A DNA stretch of 64,000 nucleotides from Ramlibacter humi (GCF_004681975.1 NZ_SMLK01000002.1:372001-436000); one strand, 5' to 3'. Shown: positions 7,826 to 18,108, counted from the stretch's first letter. Notes: generated by a model from the letters alone, not told the origin. Made by a program: numbers and translations.

Positions 7826-9109
7826 ATGGATAGAAAAATCGCAGTGGTGGGCCTCGGCTACGTGGGGTTGCCGGTGGCTGTGGCCTTCGGCCAGACTCAC
7901 CCGGTCGTCGGCTTCGACATCAAGGCCCAGCGCATCGCCGAACTCCAGTCAGGCAAGGACAGCACCGACGAGGTGGCTGAGGCCGAACTGGCCCGGGCGC
8001 GAATCCGCTACACCCGGGAGATCGAGGACCTGAAGGCCTGCGATTTCTTCATCGTCGCCGTGCCTACGCCGGTGGACACCGGCAACAAGCCGGACCTTTC
8101 CCCGCTGATCAGCGCTTCCCGCTCGGTCGGGCAGGCGTTGAAAAAGGGCGACATCGTGGTGTACGAATCCACGGTTTACCCTGGTGCGACGGAAGAAGAC
8201 TGCATCCCCGTGCTGGAGCAGGTGTCGGGCCTGAAATACGGTACCGATTTCACCGTGGGCTACAGCCCCGAGCGAATCAACCCGGGCGATCGCGAGCACA
8301 CCTTTACCAAGATCCGCAAAATTGTCTCGGGTTCCGATGAACGCACGCTGGACGTCGTGGCCGAGGTGTACGGCTCGGTGGTTACCGCCGGCGTGCACCG
8401 CGCCAGCAGCCTGAAGGTGGCCGAAGCCGCCAAGGTGATCGAGAACACCCAGCGCGACCTGAACATCGCGCTGATGAACGAGCTGGCCGTGGTGTTCGAG
8501 CGCATGGGCATCGACACCCAGGAAGTGCTGGAAGCCGCCGGCAGCAAGTGGAACTTCCTGCCTTTCCGCCCGGGCCTGGTGGGCGGGCACTGCATCGGCG
8601 TGGACCCTTACTACCTGACGCACCAGGCCGAAAAGCTGGGGTACATCCCGCAGGTGATCCTGGCCGGCCGGCGCATCAACGACAACATGGGCCGCTACGT
8701 GGCACGCAGCGCCGTCAAGCAGATGACGCTGTGCAAGCACGACGTCTCCAAGGCAAAGGTCGGCGTGCTGGGCGTCACGTTCAAGGAAAACTGCCCCGAC
8801 ACCCGCAATTCCAAGGTCGTCGACATCGTGCGGGAACTGCGCAGCTGGGGTATCGAAGTGGTCGTCTGCGACCCGCACGCCGACCCCCACGAGGTGGAGG
8901 AGGAATACGGCCTGAAGCTCGGCAAGGTGGACGCCGACCACAAGGTGGACGCGCTGGTGGTGGCCGTGTCGCACAAGGAATTCAAGGCCCTGACCTCGGC
9001 CCAGCTGCGCGCCATGGTGCGTCACGAGAAACCGGTGCTGGTCGACGTCAAGTCCATCTTCAAGCGCGCCGACCTGGAAGCCGCCGGCTTCACGGTCTGG
9101 CGCCTGTAA
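7826..9109 (+). CDS. tviB: UDP-N-acetylhexosamine 6-dehydrogenase (TviB/WbpO type)
   Basis: A 427-residue nucleotide-sugar dehydrogenase: NAD-binding GLGYVGLP at residues 9-16, VPTPVD and ESTVYPG in the substrate groove, and the catalytic cysteine at residue 256 within LVGGHCIGVDPYY. The stretch SKWNFLPFRPG is typical of TviB/WbpO, which oxidise UDP-GlcNAc or UDP-GalNAc to the uronic acid with 2 NAD+. With wbpB, wbpE and wbpD following, it should supply UDP-HexNAcA for the 3-amino route; the classical enzyme there is WbpA, so TviB type is notable. ATG 7826 is chosen over an upstream in-frame ATG (7787) because GAGG precedes it and homologues start here. Confidence 0.88.
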   Translation: MDRKIAVVGLGYVGLPVAVAFGQTHPVVGFDIKAQRIAELQSGKDSTDEVAEAELARARIRYTREIEDLKACDFFIVAVPTPVDTGNKPDLSPLISASRSVGQALKKGDIVVYESTVYPGATEEDCIPVLEQVSGLKYGTDFTVGYSPERINPGDREHTFTKIRKIVSGSDERTLDVVAEVYGSVVTAGVHRASSLKVAEAAKVIENTQRDLNIALMNELAVVFERMGIDTQEVLEAAGSKWNFLPFRPGLVGGHCIGVDPYYLTHQAEKLGYIPQVILAGRRINDNMGRYVARSAVKQMTLCKHDVSKAKVGVLGVTFKENCPDTRNSKVVDIVRELRSWGIEVVVCDPHADPHEVEEEYGLKLGKVDADHKVDALVVAVSHKEFKALTSAQLRAMVRHEKPVLVDVKSIFKRADLEAAGFTVWRL

Positions 9110-9125
9110 CCGGAAAGCCAGCCAA

Positions 9126-10181
9126 ATGAGCCAGCCGATCCAGGGCCGCAAGGTCCGCTTCGCCCTTGTGGGCTGCGGCCGCATCTCGAAGAACCACGTC
9201 GGGTCCATCCGCCAGCACGGCGACGACGCCGAACTCGTCTCGGTGTGCGACATCGACCCCGCTGCGCTGCAGGCCGCGGTGAAGGAAACGGGCGCCAAGG
9301 GCTACGCCGACATCGATTCGATGCTGGCCGAAACCAATGCCGACGTCGTCATCCTCACCACGCCCAGTGGCGTGCACCCGTCGCACGCGGTGAAGTGCGC
9401 CAAGGCCGGCTTCCACGTGCTGACCGAGAAGCCCATGGCCACCAAGTGGGAAGACGGCCTGCGCATGGTGCGCGCCTGCGATGAAGCCGGCGTGCGCCTG
9501 TTCGTCGTCAAGCAGAACCGTCGCAACGCCACGCTGCAGCTGCTGAAGAAGGCCATGGAGCAGAAGCGCTTCGGCCGCATCTACATGGTGACGCTCAACG
9601 TCTTCTGGCAGCGGCCCCAGCAGGGCTACTACGACCAGGCCAAGTGGCGCGGCACCTGGGAGCTGGATGGCGGCGCCTTCATGAACCAGGCCAGCCACTA
9701 TGTGGATCTGCTGGAATGGCTGATCGGCCCCATCGAAAGCCTGCACGCCTACGCCGGCACGCTGGCGCGCGACATCGAAGCCGAAGACACCGGCGTGCTG
9801 TCGGTCAAGTGGCGCAGCGGCGCGCTGGGCTCGCTGAACGTCACCATGCTGACGTACCCGAAGAACCTGGAAGGCAGCATCACCATCCTCGGAGAAAAGG
9901 GTACCGTGCGCGTGGGCGGCGTGGCCGTCAACGAGATCCAGCACTGGGAATTCGAGGACCAGCAGCCCGAGGACGAACAGGTCAAGGCGGCCAGCTACGA
10001 GACCACCAGCGTTTACGGCTTCGGCCACCCGCTGTACTACCGCAACGTCATCGACGTCATGCGCGGCCAGGCCCAACCCGAAGTGGACGGCCGCGAAGGC
10101 CTGAAGTCGCTGGAAGTGCTGGTGGCGGCCTACCGTAGCGCGCGCGACGGCGTGCGCGTCAGCCTGCCGCTGGAGCTTTGA
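9126..10181 (+). CDS. wbpB: Gfo/Idh/MocA oxidoreductase, UDP-HexNAcA 3-dehydrogenase (WbpB/WlbA)
   Basis: A 351-residue NAD(P)-dependent enzyme. The nucleotide-binding turn is [13 protein letters not shown] (residues 12-24) and the conserved EKP motif with the catalytic lysine lies at 101-103 ([10 protein letters not shown]). [18 protein letters not shown]-like residues near 180-195 match the C-terminal sheet of the family. In the WbpA-B-E-D pathway it oxidises C3 of UDP-GlcNAcA to the 3-keto sugar, working together with the aminotransferase WbpE. It begins 16 nt after tviB, and its stop overlaps the wbpD start codon, so the proteins are probably made together. Confidence 0.88.
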   Translation: MSQPIQGRKVRFALVGCGRISKNHVGSIRQHGDDAELVSVCDIDPAALQAAVKETGAKGYADIDSMLAETNADVVILTTPSGVHPSHAVKCAKAGFHVLTEKPMATKWEDGLRMVRACDEAGVRLFVVKQNRRNATLQLLKKAMEQKRFGRIYMVTLNVFWQRPQQGYYDQAKWRGTWELDGGAFMNQASHYVDLLEWLIGPIESLHAYAGTLARDIEAEDTGVLSVKWRSGALGSLNVTMLTYPKNLEGSITILGEKGTVRVGGVAVNEIQHWEFEDQQPEDEQVKAASYETTSVYGFGHPLYYRNVIDVMRGQAQPEVDGREGLKSLEVLVAAYRSARDGVRVSLPLEL

Positions 10182-10759
10182 TGGGCTACACCGTCCATCC
10201 GTCCGCCATCGTCGACGAAGGCGCGCAGATCGGCGAAGACAGCCGCGTGTGGCACTTCGTGCATGTCAGCCCCAAGGCTCGCATCGGCCAGCGCTGCTCG
10301 CTGGGCCAGGGCGTGTATGTGGGCAACGACGTGGTCATCGGCGACAACGTGAAGATCCAGAACAACGTGTCGGTCTACGACGCGGTGACGCTAGAAGACG
10401 ACGTGTTCTGCGGCCCCAGCATGGTGTTCACCAACGTGTACAACCCCCGCTCGGCCGTGGTGCGCAAGGACGAATATCGCCGCACCCTGGTGAAGAAGGG
10501 CGCCACGCTGGGCGCCAACTGCACCATCGTGTGCGGCACCACCGTCGGCGAATACGCTTTCGTGGGCGCCGGCGCGGTGATCAACCGTGATGTGCCCGCG
10601 TTCGCGCTGATGGTGGGCGTGCCGGCCCGCCAGGCCGGCTGGATGAGCCGTTTCGGCGAACGCCTGCAGCTGCCGCTGCAAGGCGACGGCGAAGCCACCT
10701 GCCCGCACACGGGCGACAAGTACCGCCTGCGCGAAGGCAAGGTCACGCTGCTGGCCTGA
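10181..10759 (+). CDS. wbpD: UDP-2-acetamido-3-amino-uronate N-acetyltransferase (WbpD/WlbB)
   Basis: A 192-residue left-handed beta-helix acetyltransferase built of hexapeptide repeats from [13 protein letters not shown] to [12 protein letters not shown], ending with the loop [28 protein letters not shown] is the active-site loop typical of WbpD/WlbB, which acetylate the 3-amino group of UDP-GlcNAc3NA with acetyl-CoA. The C-terminal tail holds [13 protein letters not shown] 10181 overlaps the wbpB stop in TGATG; a TTG three bases earlier is not needed. It is followed after 20 nt by wbpE. Confidence 0.88.
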   Translation: MGYTVHPSAIVDEGAQIGEDSRVWHFVHVSPKARIGQRCSLGQGVYVGNDVVIGDNVKIQNNVSVYDAVTLEDDVFCGPSMVFTNVYNPRSAVVRKDEYRRTLVKKGATLGANCTIVCGTTVGEYAFVGAGAVINRDVPAFALMVGVPARQAGWMSRFGERLQLPLQGDGEATCPHTGDKYRLREGKVTLLA

Positions 10760-10779
10760 ACCACGAACGAGGGAACGAC

Positions 10780-11904
10780 ATGAACGCCATGCTCAAGGAA
10801 ACGGCGCCGGAAAAGATCCAGTTCATCGACCTGAAGTCGCAGTACCGCGCGCTGAAGGAATCGATCGACGCCCGCATCCAGAAAGTGCTGGACCACGGCC
10901 AGTACATCCTGGGCCCCGAGGTCGCCGAGATGGAAGGCCAGCTGGCCGCCTATACCGGTTCCAAGCACGCCATCAGCTGCGCTTCGGGCACGGAGGCGCT
11001 GCTCATGTCGCTGATGGCGCTGGGCATCGGCCCTGGCGACGAGGTGATCACCACGCCGTTCACCTTCGCCGCCACGGCCGAGATGATCGTGCTGGCCGGC
11101 GCCAAGCCGGTGTACGTCGACATCGACCGCGACACCTGCCTGATCGACGTCACCAAGATCGAAGCCAAGATCACGCCGCGCACCAAGGCCATCATGCCGG
11201 TGTCGCTGTACGGCCAGGTGGCCGACATGGACGCCATCAACGCCATCGCCGAAAAGCACAAGCTGGCGGTCATCGAGGACGCGGCCCAGAGCTTCGGCGC
11301 CACCTACAAGGGCCGCAAGAGCTGCAACGTGTCCACCCTCGGCTGCACCAGCTTCTTTCCGAGCAAGCCGCTGGGCTGCTATGGCGACGGCGGGGCCATC
11401 TTCACGAACGATGATTTGCTGGCCAAGGCCCTGAAGGAAATCCGCACCCACGGCCAGGAGCGCCGCTACTACCACACGCGCATCGGCGTGGGCGGCCGCA
11501 TGGACACGATCCAGTGCGCCGTGGTGCTGGGCAAGCTGGAGCGCTTCGGCTGGGAAATCGAGCGGCGCCTGGCGCTGGGCGACCTGTACGCGAAGAAGCT
11601 GGCCGGGCTGAAGAACGTCAAGCTGCTCACCGTGCGCGGCGACCGCGATTGCGTGTGGGCGCAGTACACGGTGTTCGTCGAGAATCGCGAAGCCGTCGTC
11701 AAGGCGCTGGCCGAGCAGGGTGTGCCGACCGCGGTGCACTACCCGTTGTCGCTGAATCGCCAGCCGGCTTACCGCGACGACGCTTCGGCCGCCGAGACCG
11801 TGAACAGCCACTGGGCTGCGGATCGGGTGATGAGCCTCCCGATGAGCGCGGATCTGACCGAAGCACAGATGGACCGCGTGGTCGCGGCGCTGGCCGCCTG
11901 CTGA
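10780..11904 (+). CDS. wbpE: PLP-dependent 3-aminotransferase (WbpE/WlbC, DegT family)
   Basis: A 374-residue DegT/DnrJ/EryC1/StrS aminotransferase. The PLP lysine is Lys196 in FFPSKPLGCYGDGGA, preceded by VIEDAAQSFGA (the Asp that holds the pyridine nitrogen) and CASGTEAL (phosphate binding). It uses L-glutamate to aminate the 3-keto sugar made by WbpB. Together tviB-wbpB-wbpD-wbpE should make UDP-2,3-diacetamido-2,3-dideoxy-hexuronic acid. A GAGGGAA ribosome-binding site precedes ATG 10780. No C2 epimerase (WbpI) is seen in the window, so the gluco or galacto isomer may be the final form, or the epimerase lies elsewhere. Confidence 0.88.
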   Translation: MNAMLKETAPEKIQFIDLKSQYRALKESIDARIQKVLDHGQYILGPEVAEMEGQLAAYTGSKHAISCASGTEALLMSLMALGIGPGDEVITTPFTFAATAEMIVLAGAKPVYVDIDRDTCLIDVTKIEAKITPRTKAIMPVSLYGQVADMDAINAIAEKHKLAVIEDAAQSFGATYKGRKSCNVSTLGCTSFFPSKPLGCYGDGGAIFTNDDLLAKALKEIRTHGQERRYYHTRIGVGGRMDTIQCAVVLGKLERFGWEIERRLALGDLYAKKLAGLKNVKLLTVRGDRDCVWAQYTVFVENREAVVKALAEQGVPTAVHYPLSLNRQPAYRDDASAAETVNSHWAADRVMSLPMSADLTEAQMDRVVAALAAC

Positions 11905-11930
11905 CCTCACCACTAGGAAACAAGCCTTCC

Positions 11931-12929
<999 letters not shown>

Positions 12930-12932
12930 CGG

Positions 12933-14249
12933 ATGAAGTCCCTGATAGAGCGCGCGGTGCACAGCTTGCGGCACCAGAAGCTGTCGCGTGATATTGCCTT
13001 CACGCTGGGCAGCTTCGTGGTGCTGGCGGTCAGCGGCATCGTCATCAACATTGTTGTGACCGCGTTGCGTGACGCGGCGGCGTTGGGCGTCTTCAACCTC
13101 GCATACGCCGTCTACATCGTTGCATCGCAATTCGCAGTCTGGGGGTTGCACTACTCGGTGCTGCGCCATGCCGCGTTCTACGAGAAGGATGCGGTCGAGC
13201 GCGGTCACATGCTGGTGACGGCTTCAGCCTGCGCGCTGGGCATGGGTGTAGTGGCTGCGGTCGCCGTCGCGCTGGCCGAGCCGCTGTTCCAGCGCGCCTT
13301 CTCTAGTGAAGCAACGGGTGCGGCCATCCGCAACGCGTCGATCGGCTTGCTGCTTTTTCCGCTGAACAAGGTACTGCTCGCTTATCTGAATGGCTTGCGG
13401 CTGATGAAAGCTTTCTCAGTTCTGCAGGGCCTTCGCTACCTGATCGTGATGATCGCCGTGGCCGCAATCGCGGCCTCGTCGCTGCCGATCGAGATGACGA
13501 CCTTCTGCTTCGTCGTCGCCGAGCTCGTCACCGCATTGGCGGCGGTCGCTTACCTCGGCGCGCGGGGCTTGCTGCATCACCTGCGGGTGACGCGGGCCTG
13601 GGTCAGGCGCCACTATGTATTCGGCACCAAGGGTCTGGCCGCTGGCATGTTCGCCGAGGTGAACTCGCGCGTCGACGTATTGATGATCGGCTTCTTCCTG
13701 TCGGACCGCGCGACGGGCATCTACAGCTTCGCCGCGATGCTGGTCGACGGCCTGTATCACGTGCTTGCCATGGTGCGTATCAATTTCAATCCCATGCTCG
13801 TGGGCGCGCTCCGCGACCGCGATTGGGCAGCGGCGCTCAAACTCCGGGAGCAATCCCGCGTATTCGTCCTTCCGGTTACGCTGGTGCTGGGTATAGGGCT
13901 CCTCGTGGCGTATTGGGTCTTGGCCGGCCTGATCATGCCGGCCGAGAAGGGGTTGATGGAGGGCATGCCTTCGCTGGCGATTCTCCTGGCTGGCCTGATC
14001 TGCGTTTCCTTTCTGGTGCCGTTCGACAATCTATTGATGGTCACGGGCCATCCGGGGTACCAGACCGGACAGCAGGTAGCCGCCGTGCTGGCAAACGTAG
14101 TAGTCGCATGGTGTCTGCTGCCCATCATGGGAATCGAGGGTGCGGCGCTTGGCACCGCGGCGAGCTACCTCGTGAGCACCGGCCTGCTGGTCTACTTGGC
14201 GCGGCGGGTCGTCGGCTGGAACCTGGTCGCAAACACTTTCAAGGGTTAG
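12933..14249 (+). CDS. wzx: Polysaccharide flippase, Wzx-like (MOP superfamily)
   Basis: A 438-residue protein with about 12 membrane helices and no soluble domain, with basic loops such as RVTRAWVRRHYVFGTKGL and an early FTLGSFVVLAVSGI helix as in PF01943/PF13440 flippases. The family moves undecaprenyl-diphosphate-linked repeat units from the cytoplasmic to the periplasmic face, so it assigns this operon to a Wzx-dependent pathway. It starts 3 nt after the GT2. From here to about 25711 third codon positions contain noticeably more A/T than in tviB-wbpE, a sign of different ancestry. Confidence 0.8.
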   Translation: MKSLIERAVHSLRHQKLSRDIAFTLGSFVVLAVSGIVINIVVTALRDAAALGVFNLAYAVYIVASQFAVWGLHYSVLRHAAFYEKDAVERGHMLVTASACALGMGVVAAVAVALAEPLFQRAFSSEATGAAIRNASIGLLLFPLNKVLLAYLNGLRLMKAFSVLQGLRYLIVMIAVAAIAASSLPIEMTTFCFVVAELVTALAAVAYLGARGLLHHLRVTRAWVRRHYVFGTKGLAAGMFAEVNSRVDVLMIGFFLSDRATGIYSFAAMLVDGLYHVLAMVRINFNPMLVGALRDRDWAAALKLREQSRVFVLPVTLVLGIGLLVAYWVLAGLIMPAEKGLMEGMPSLAILLAGLICVSFLVPFDNLLMVTGHPGYQTGQQVAAVLANVVVAWCLLPIMGIEGAALGTAASYLVSTGLLVYLARRVVGWNLVANTFKG

Positions 14250-14251
14250 AT

Positions 14252-16204
14252 ATGTGCGGCATCTTCGGCTTGGTGGCAGGCGACGCAGCGGGTTTGGATC
14301 GCAACGCGTTCGACCGCATGCTCACCCGGCTATTCCTGCAGTCGGAATCGCGCGGCAAGGAAGCTGCGGGCGCGGCTTTCTGCACCGATGGCGCCATTGA
14401 GGTCATCCGGAAGGCGCTTCCAGCATCGGAACTGCTCGTGCAGGACGAATACGGTCGGTTCCGCGATCGGGCGCTGGCAGCGCTCGACGCGTCCCCGCGA
14501 CGTCCACTGGCCGTCGTGGGCCACGCGCGTCTTGTGACGAACGGCTTGCAGGGCATCGATGCGAACAACCAGCCCGTGGTGAAGGGCGACGTCGTTTGCG
14601 TGCACAACGGCATCATCGTCAACGAGCCTCAGCTGTGGGCCGGTAACCCGGACTTGAGGAAGGCCAGCGACGTCGATACCGAGGTCGTGGCTGCGATGCT
14701 TGACCGCGAGATCGGTCGCGGCGCCAGCGCTGCCGACGCGGCACGCCGTGTCTTCGACCAGGTCTACGGCGAAGCGTCGCTGGCGGTGCTGTTCGCCGGC
14801 GGCGACGCCCTTCTCTTGTTGACCAACACCGGCTCACTGTTCGTGGTGCATAACCCGAGGCTGAAGGCGACCTTCTACTGTTCGGAGCTTGCAATCGCGC
14901 AACGCATCGTCAAGGATGCCGGTGAGGCTTGGGTGGGATGTGAGGTCATCCAGTTGCATGCCGGTACGGCCATGCTGGTGGACTTGAAGACTGCCGTGCT
15001 GGGCACCGCCTTTCGCGTTGTCGGTCAAACGGGCCCCGAGTCAGGTGACGCTGCGAAGCGGCCTGACGAAAGCCGCGCACCCCGCTCAATCACAACGAGT
15101 ACGGACCTTACGTACAAGCGTTGGCTGAACCTGCGCCGATGCACTCGCTGCATCCTTCCGGAGACGATGCCGTACATTCGCTTCGACGAGCAAGGCGTAT
15201 GCAACTACTGCCGCAACCATGCCAGGCACGTGCTCGCCGGTGAGGAGAAGTTGCTGCGATTGCTGGACGGCTATCGGAGCAAGGATGGCAGTGCCGATTG
15301 CCTGGTCGGCTTCAGTGGCGGCCGTGACAGCAGCTATGGGTTGCATCTGCTGAAGGCGAAGTACGGCATGAAACCGATCGCCTACACGTATGACTGGGGC
15401 ATGGTCACCGACTTGGCGCGGCGAAACCAGGCACGGCTTTGCGGGAAGCTGGGCGTCGAGCACATCTGGGTTTCCGCAGACATCAAGGCCAAGCGCAAGA
15501 ACGTCCGGCGCAACGTGGAGGCGTGGTTTCGCAAGCCTGAGCTCGGCATGGTCCCGCTCTTCATGGCCGGCGACAAACAGTTCATGTGGCACGCGAACCG
15601 GCTGATGAACGAGACCGGCCTAAAGCTGATGGTTTACTCGACCAACCACTTCGAGCGCACCGACTTCAAGACTGGCTTTTGTGGCGTAGCGCCGGCGTCT
15701 TCCGGGGTACGACTGAACCGGATGTCGGGCGCCGCCAAGGCGAAGCTGCTGGCGTACTACGTGCGCAACTATCTGACCAATCCGGGGTACCTGAACGGGT
15801 CGTTCAGCGACACGTTCACGGCGTTCCTGTCGTACTACTTCGTCAAGCAAGACTTCCTTTACTTGTTCGACTATGTGCGCTGGGACGAGCAGGAGATCAA
15901 CCGGACGCTGGTCGAAGAGTACGACTGGGAACTCGCCAAGGACACGACGACGAGCTGGCGCATCGGGGACGGGACGGCGCCGTTCTACAACTACATCTAT
16001 CAGACGGTAGCCGGTTTCAGCGAGTACGAGACCTTCCGCAGCAACCAGGTGCGCGAAGGCGTGATGACCCGTGAGGAAGCCATGCACCTTGTACGCGTCG
16101 AAAACCGACCTCGCATCGATTCGATCCGCGAGTATTGCGGGCTGATCGGTGTGGACTTCGACATCGCCATGCGTGTCATCGACAACGTCCCGAAGTTGTA
16201 CTGA
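14252..16204 (+). CDS. Fused class II glutamine amidotransferase and N-acetyl-sugar amidotransferase (WbpG/PseA/LegG-like)
   Basis: A 650-residue two-domain protein. Residues 1-250 form an Ntn-type glutaminase: MCGIFGLV with Cys2 as nucleophile, GHARLVTNG, CVHNGIIVNE and DTEVV. Residues 290-650 match WbpG/PseA/LegG amidotransferases: zinc-knuckle cysteines 297, 300, 317 and 320, the ATP PP-loop SGGRDSS at 355-361, and YSTNHFERTDF. WbpG-type enzymes turn an N-acetyl group into an acetamidino group, normally using ammonia from separate HisH/HisF-like class I proteins. Here the ammonia source is fused in, as in asparagine synthetase B. The likely substrate is the diacetamido-uronate of the wbp genes. 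ATG 14252 is fixed by the MCGIFG motif; 2 nt follow wzx. Confidence 0.85.
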   Translation: MCGIFGLVAGDAAGLDRNAFDRMLTRLFLQSESRGKEAAGAAFCTDGAIEVIRKALPASELLVQDEYGRFRDRALAALDASPRRPLAVVGHARLVTNGLQGIDANNQPVVKGDVVCVHNGIIVNEPQLWAGNPDLRKASDVDTEVVAAMLDREIGRGASAADAARRVFDQVYGEASLAVLFAGGDALLLLTNTGSLFVVHNPRLKATFYCSELAIAQRIVKDAGEAWVGCEVIQLHAGTAMLVDLKTAVLGTAFRVVGQTGPESGDAAKRPDESRAPRSITTSTDLTYKRWLNLRRCTRCILPETMPYIRFDEQGVCNYCRNHARHVLAGEEKLLRLLDGYRSKDGSADCLVGFSGGRDSSYGLHLLKAKYGMKPIAYTYDWGMVTDLARRNQARLCGKLGVEHIWVSADIKAKRKNVRRNVEAWFRKPELGMVPLFMAGDKQFMWHANRLMNETGLKLMVYSTNHFERTDFKTGFCGVAPASSGVRLNRMSGAAKAKLLAYYVRNYLTNPGYLNGSFSDTFTAFLSYYFVKQDFLYLFDYVRWDEQEINRTLVEEYDWELAKDTTTSWRIGDGTAPFYNYIYQTVAGFSEYETFRSNQVREGVMTREEAMHLVRVENRPRIDSIREYCGLIGVDFDIAMRVIDNVPKLY

Positions 16205-16208
16205 ACTC

Positions 16209-16967
16209 ATGCGCGACTTCACTCTCGAGCAGTACGCCGTTCTGGTTGACTTCCTGCGCGGCCAGGTCGGTCCGCTCTGCTCGGTGCTCCAGTGGAACCG
16301 CAACCGACCCGAGTGCGGCGTGCTCGTGCGCCACGATGTGGACCGGAAACCGGCGAATGCGCTAGCCATGGCGCGCCTCGAGGCCGCCCGTGGCATGTTC
16401 ACGACCTACTACTTCCGCGTCGTGGGGAGCGCATGGGACGAAGATGTGATTCGCAAGGTGGCCGCGCTTGGCCATGAGGTGGGTTACCACTATGAGGATC
16501 TCACGCTTGCCCGTGGCGATTTTGGGCGTGCGCACGAGCTGTTCTCCGGCCATCTCGCGCGTCTGCGACGGCTGGCTCCGGTCTTGACCGTGACGATGCA
16601 CGGCAGTCCGCTCTCGCCCCACAACAATATCGACATGTGGAATCAGGGTCACCGGGCCGACTACGGCCTTGAGGCGGATGCTTTCCTCGATGTCGACTAT
16701 GCGGGTATGCCGTACTTCACCGATACCGGCCGCAGCTGGGGCGGCGGAGCGGCGAACCTGCGGGACAAGCCAGCGTCCGCAGGCGCTCCGCCGCAGATAC
16801 GCACAAGCGCTGAACTGATGGCGTATGTCACTGGCGCCCGTCCGGTGCGGTTGGCGCTCTCCGCCCACCCGGAACGCTGGGCGAACGACCCGATCGACTG
16901 GTGTGCGCAGCTTGCCAAGGACACCGGCATCAATGCGGTGAAGCGGGTGCTGCGCGCTGTCCGGTGA
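16209..16967 (+). CDS. Polysaccharide deacetylase-like protein (NodB/CE4 superfamily)
   Basis: A 252-residue cytoplasmic protein (no signal peptide). The metal-binding pattern VRHDVDRKP lies at residues 40-48 (His42, Asp43, Asp45), followed by HEVGYHYEDL and, further on, VTMHGSPLSPHNN, which fit the histidine motifs of divergent CE4-like proteins found in O-antigen loci. It may hydrolyse an N-acetyl or formyl group from a sugar precursor, but the divergence makes the activity uncertain. ATG 16209 lies 4 nt after the amidotransferase stop, and the pair may act on the same N-acyl sugar. Confidence 0.65.
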   Translation: MRDFTLEQYAVLVDFLRGQVGPLCSVLQWNRNRPECGVLVRHDVDRKPANALAMARLEAARGMFTTYYFRVVGSAWDEDVIRKVAALGHEVGYHYEDLTLARGDFGRAHELFSGHLARLRRLAPVLTVTMHGSPLSPHNNIDMWNQGHRADYGLEADAFLDVDYAGMPYFTDTGRSWGGGAANLRDKPASAGAPPQIRTSAELMAYVTGARPVRLALSAHPERWANDPIDWCAQLAKDTGINAVKRVLRAVR

Positions 16968-17043
16968 GGTGTCGTCGAAGGGCGACTGACTGTGACCTTA
17001 CGGCGCACACGCATTGAGTTCAGCCAAGGCAAGGAGGCAATTG

Positions 17044-18108
17044 ATGGGAATTCCGTTCGTCCAGATGGTTTTGATCGGCCTACTTCCTTCTTTCCTGAAG
17101 GTCGGTTGGTACCGCTTGCGCGGCGCGCGCATCGGCAAGGGCGTCCGCATCGCCCCGCTTGCCGTCCTCGTTTCGGACGATATCGAGATCGGCGACGGGT
17201 GCCGCATCGGAATGGTGAGCTTCATCCGTGCTCGCAAGATCCGGCTAGGCAATCGCGTGCGCATCGGCACCATGGTCGCGATCGACACCGGCGAAGTGCA
17301 TATTGGGCACGACAGTCAGGTCATGGAACAGTGCGTCGTCGGCGGCATGCTCACGCCCCGATCCACGTTGTTCATCGGTAGCCGGGTAAAAGTGTTCCCG
17401 TACTGTTTCCTCAATCCCACGGAGCCCATCGTGATCGAGGATGACGTGGGTGTCGGAGGCGACACTTACCTGTTCACGCATGGCTCGTGGCAGTCCGTGC
17501 TTGACGGGTTTCCGATCGGCTTTGGTCCCATCACGATCCGCAAGGGCGTATGGCTGCCGTGGCGCGTATTCATCCTGCCGAAGGTCGAGATTGGCGAATA
17601 CGCCACGATCGGGGCCGGCGCAGTCATCAACCGCTCTGTGCCGCCGCGCGCGCTGGCAGCCGGGACGCCTGCGAAGGTGATCAGTGAAGATGGCAAGCAC
17701 TTGCGGCTGCTCACGGAGGAACAGCGATGGGACAAGCTCGTTTCGATCATGAGCGAGCTCGCTGAATTCCTGACCTACCTCGGGCAACCTGCGAACGTCT
17801 CGGGATCGGGCAATGCGTACCTGCTCGATGCCGCCGCGGGAAACGGTGCTCCTCCAGCGCGGGTTGCCATCGTCAGCGGCGATGTGGCGATGCCTGCACG
17901 CGTCGATGTCCTTGTTTCGCTGACGGCACTCGACACCGACCGGAGTGCCGGTCTGGACGCGTTGGGCGTGGCTTGGTTCGATCTGGCCTCCGGCCGCACC
18001 AGTTTCGGCGCCAGCCCGATGGTGGAGCACGTCCGCAATTACCTGTCGCGGTACGGCGTTCGCTTCTCGGTTGTCACCGATCCGCCGTTCCTCGTCGCAC
18101 AGGCTTGA
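17044..18108 (+). CDS. Hexapeptide-repeat acyltransferase with C-terminal extension
   Basis: A 354-residue protein. Residues 15-215 are a left-handed beta-helix of the maltose/CatB-type acetyltransferase class: GARIGKGVRIAPLAV, IGDGCRIG, IGTMVAIDTGEVHIG, YLFTHGSW (likely catalytic His) and [15 protein letters not shown] then AAGTPAKVI. Residues about 225-354 form an extra region of unknown fold not seen in ordinary family members. An exceptionally good ribosome-binding site, AAGGAGG, lies 7 nt before ATG 17044, so the start is secure. A 76-nt gap precedes it. Likely O-acetylates a sugar of the repeat unit; the acceptor is unknown. Confidence 0.7.
   Translation: MGIPFVQMVLIGLLPSFLKVGWYRLRGARIGKGVRIAPLAVLVSDDIEIGDGCRIGMVSFIRARKIRLGNRVRIGTMVAIDTGEVHIGHDSQVMEQCVVGGMLTPRSTLFIGSRVKVFPYCFLNPTEPIVIEDDVGVGGDTYLFTHGSWQSVLDGFPIGFGPITIRKGVWLPWRVFILPKVEIGEYATIGAGAVINRSVPPRALAAGTPAKVISEDGKHLRLLTEEQRWDKLVSIMSELAEFLTYLGQPANVSGSGNAYLLDAAAGNGAPPARVAIVSGDVAMPARVDVLVSLTALDTDRSAGLDALGVAWFDLASGRTSFGASPMVEHVRNYLSRYGVRFSVVTDPPFLVAQA

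Noticed and set aside
10375-11913. 512-codon minus-strand frame over wbpD/wbpE
   Set aside because: It is antisense to two recognised enzymes with intact active sites.
14252-16204. Asparagine synthetase
   Set aside because: The class II glutaminase plus PP-loop layout looks like AsnB, but the C-terminal half has the WbpG-type four-cysteine knuckle and SGGRDSS loop and lacks the AsnB synthetase motifs.
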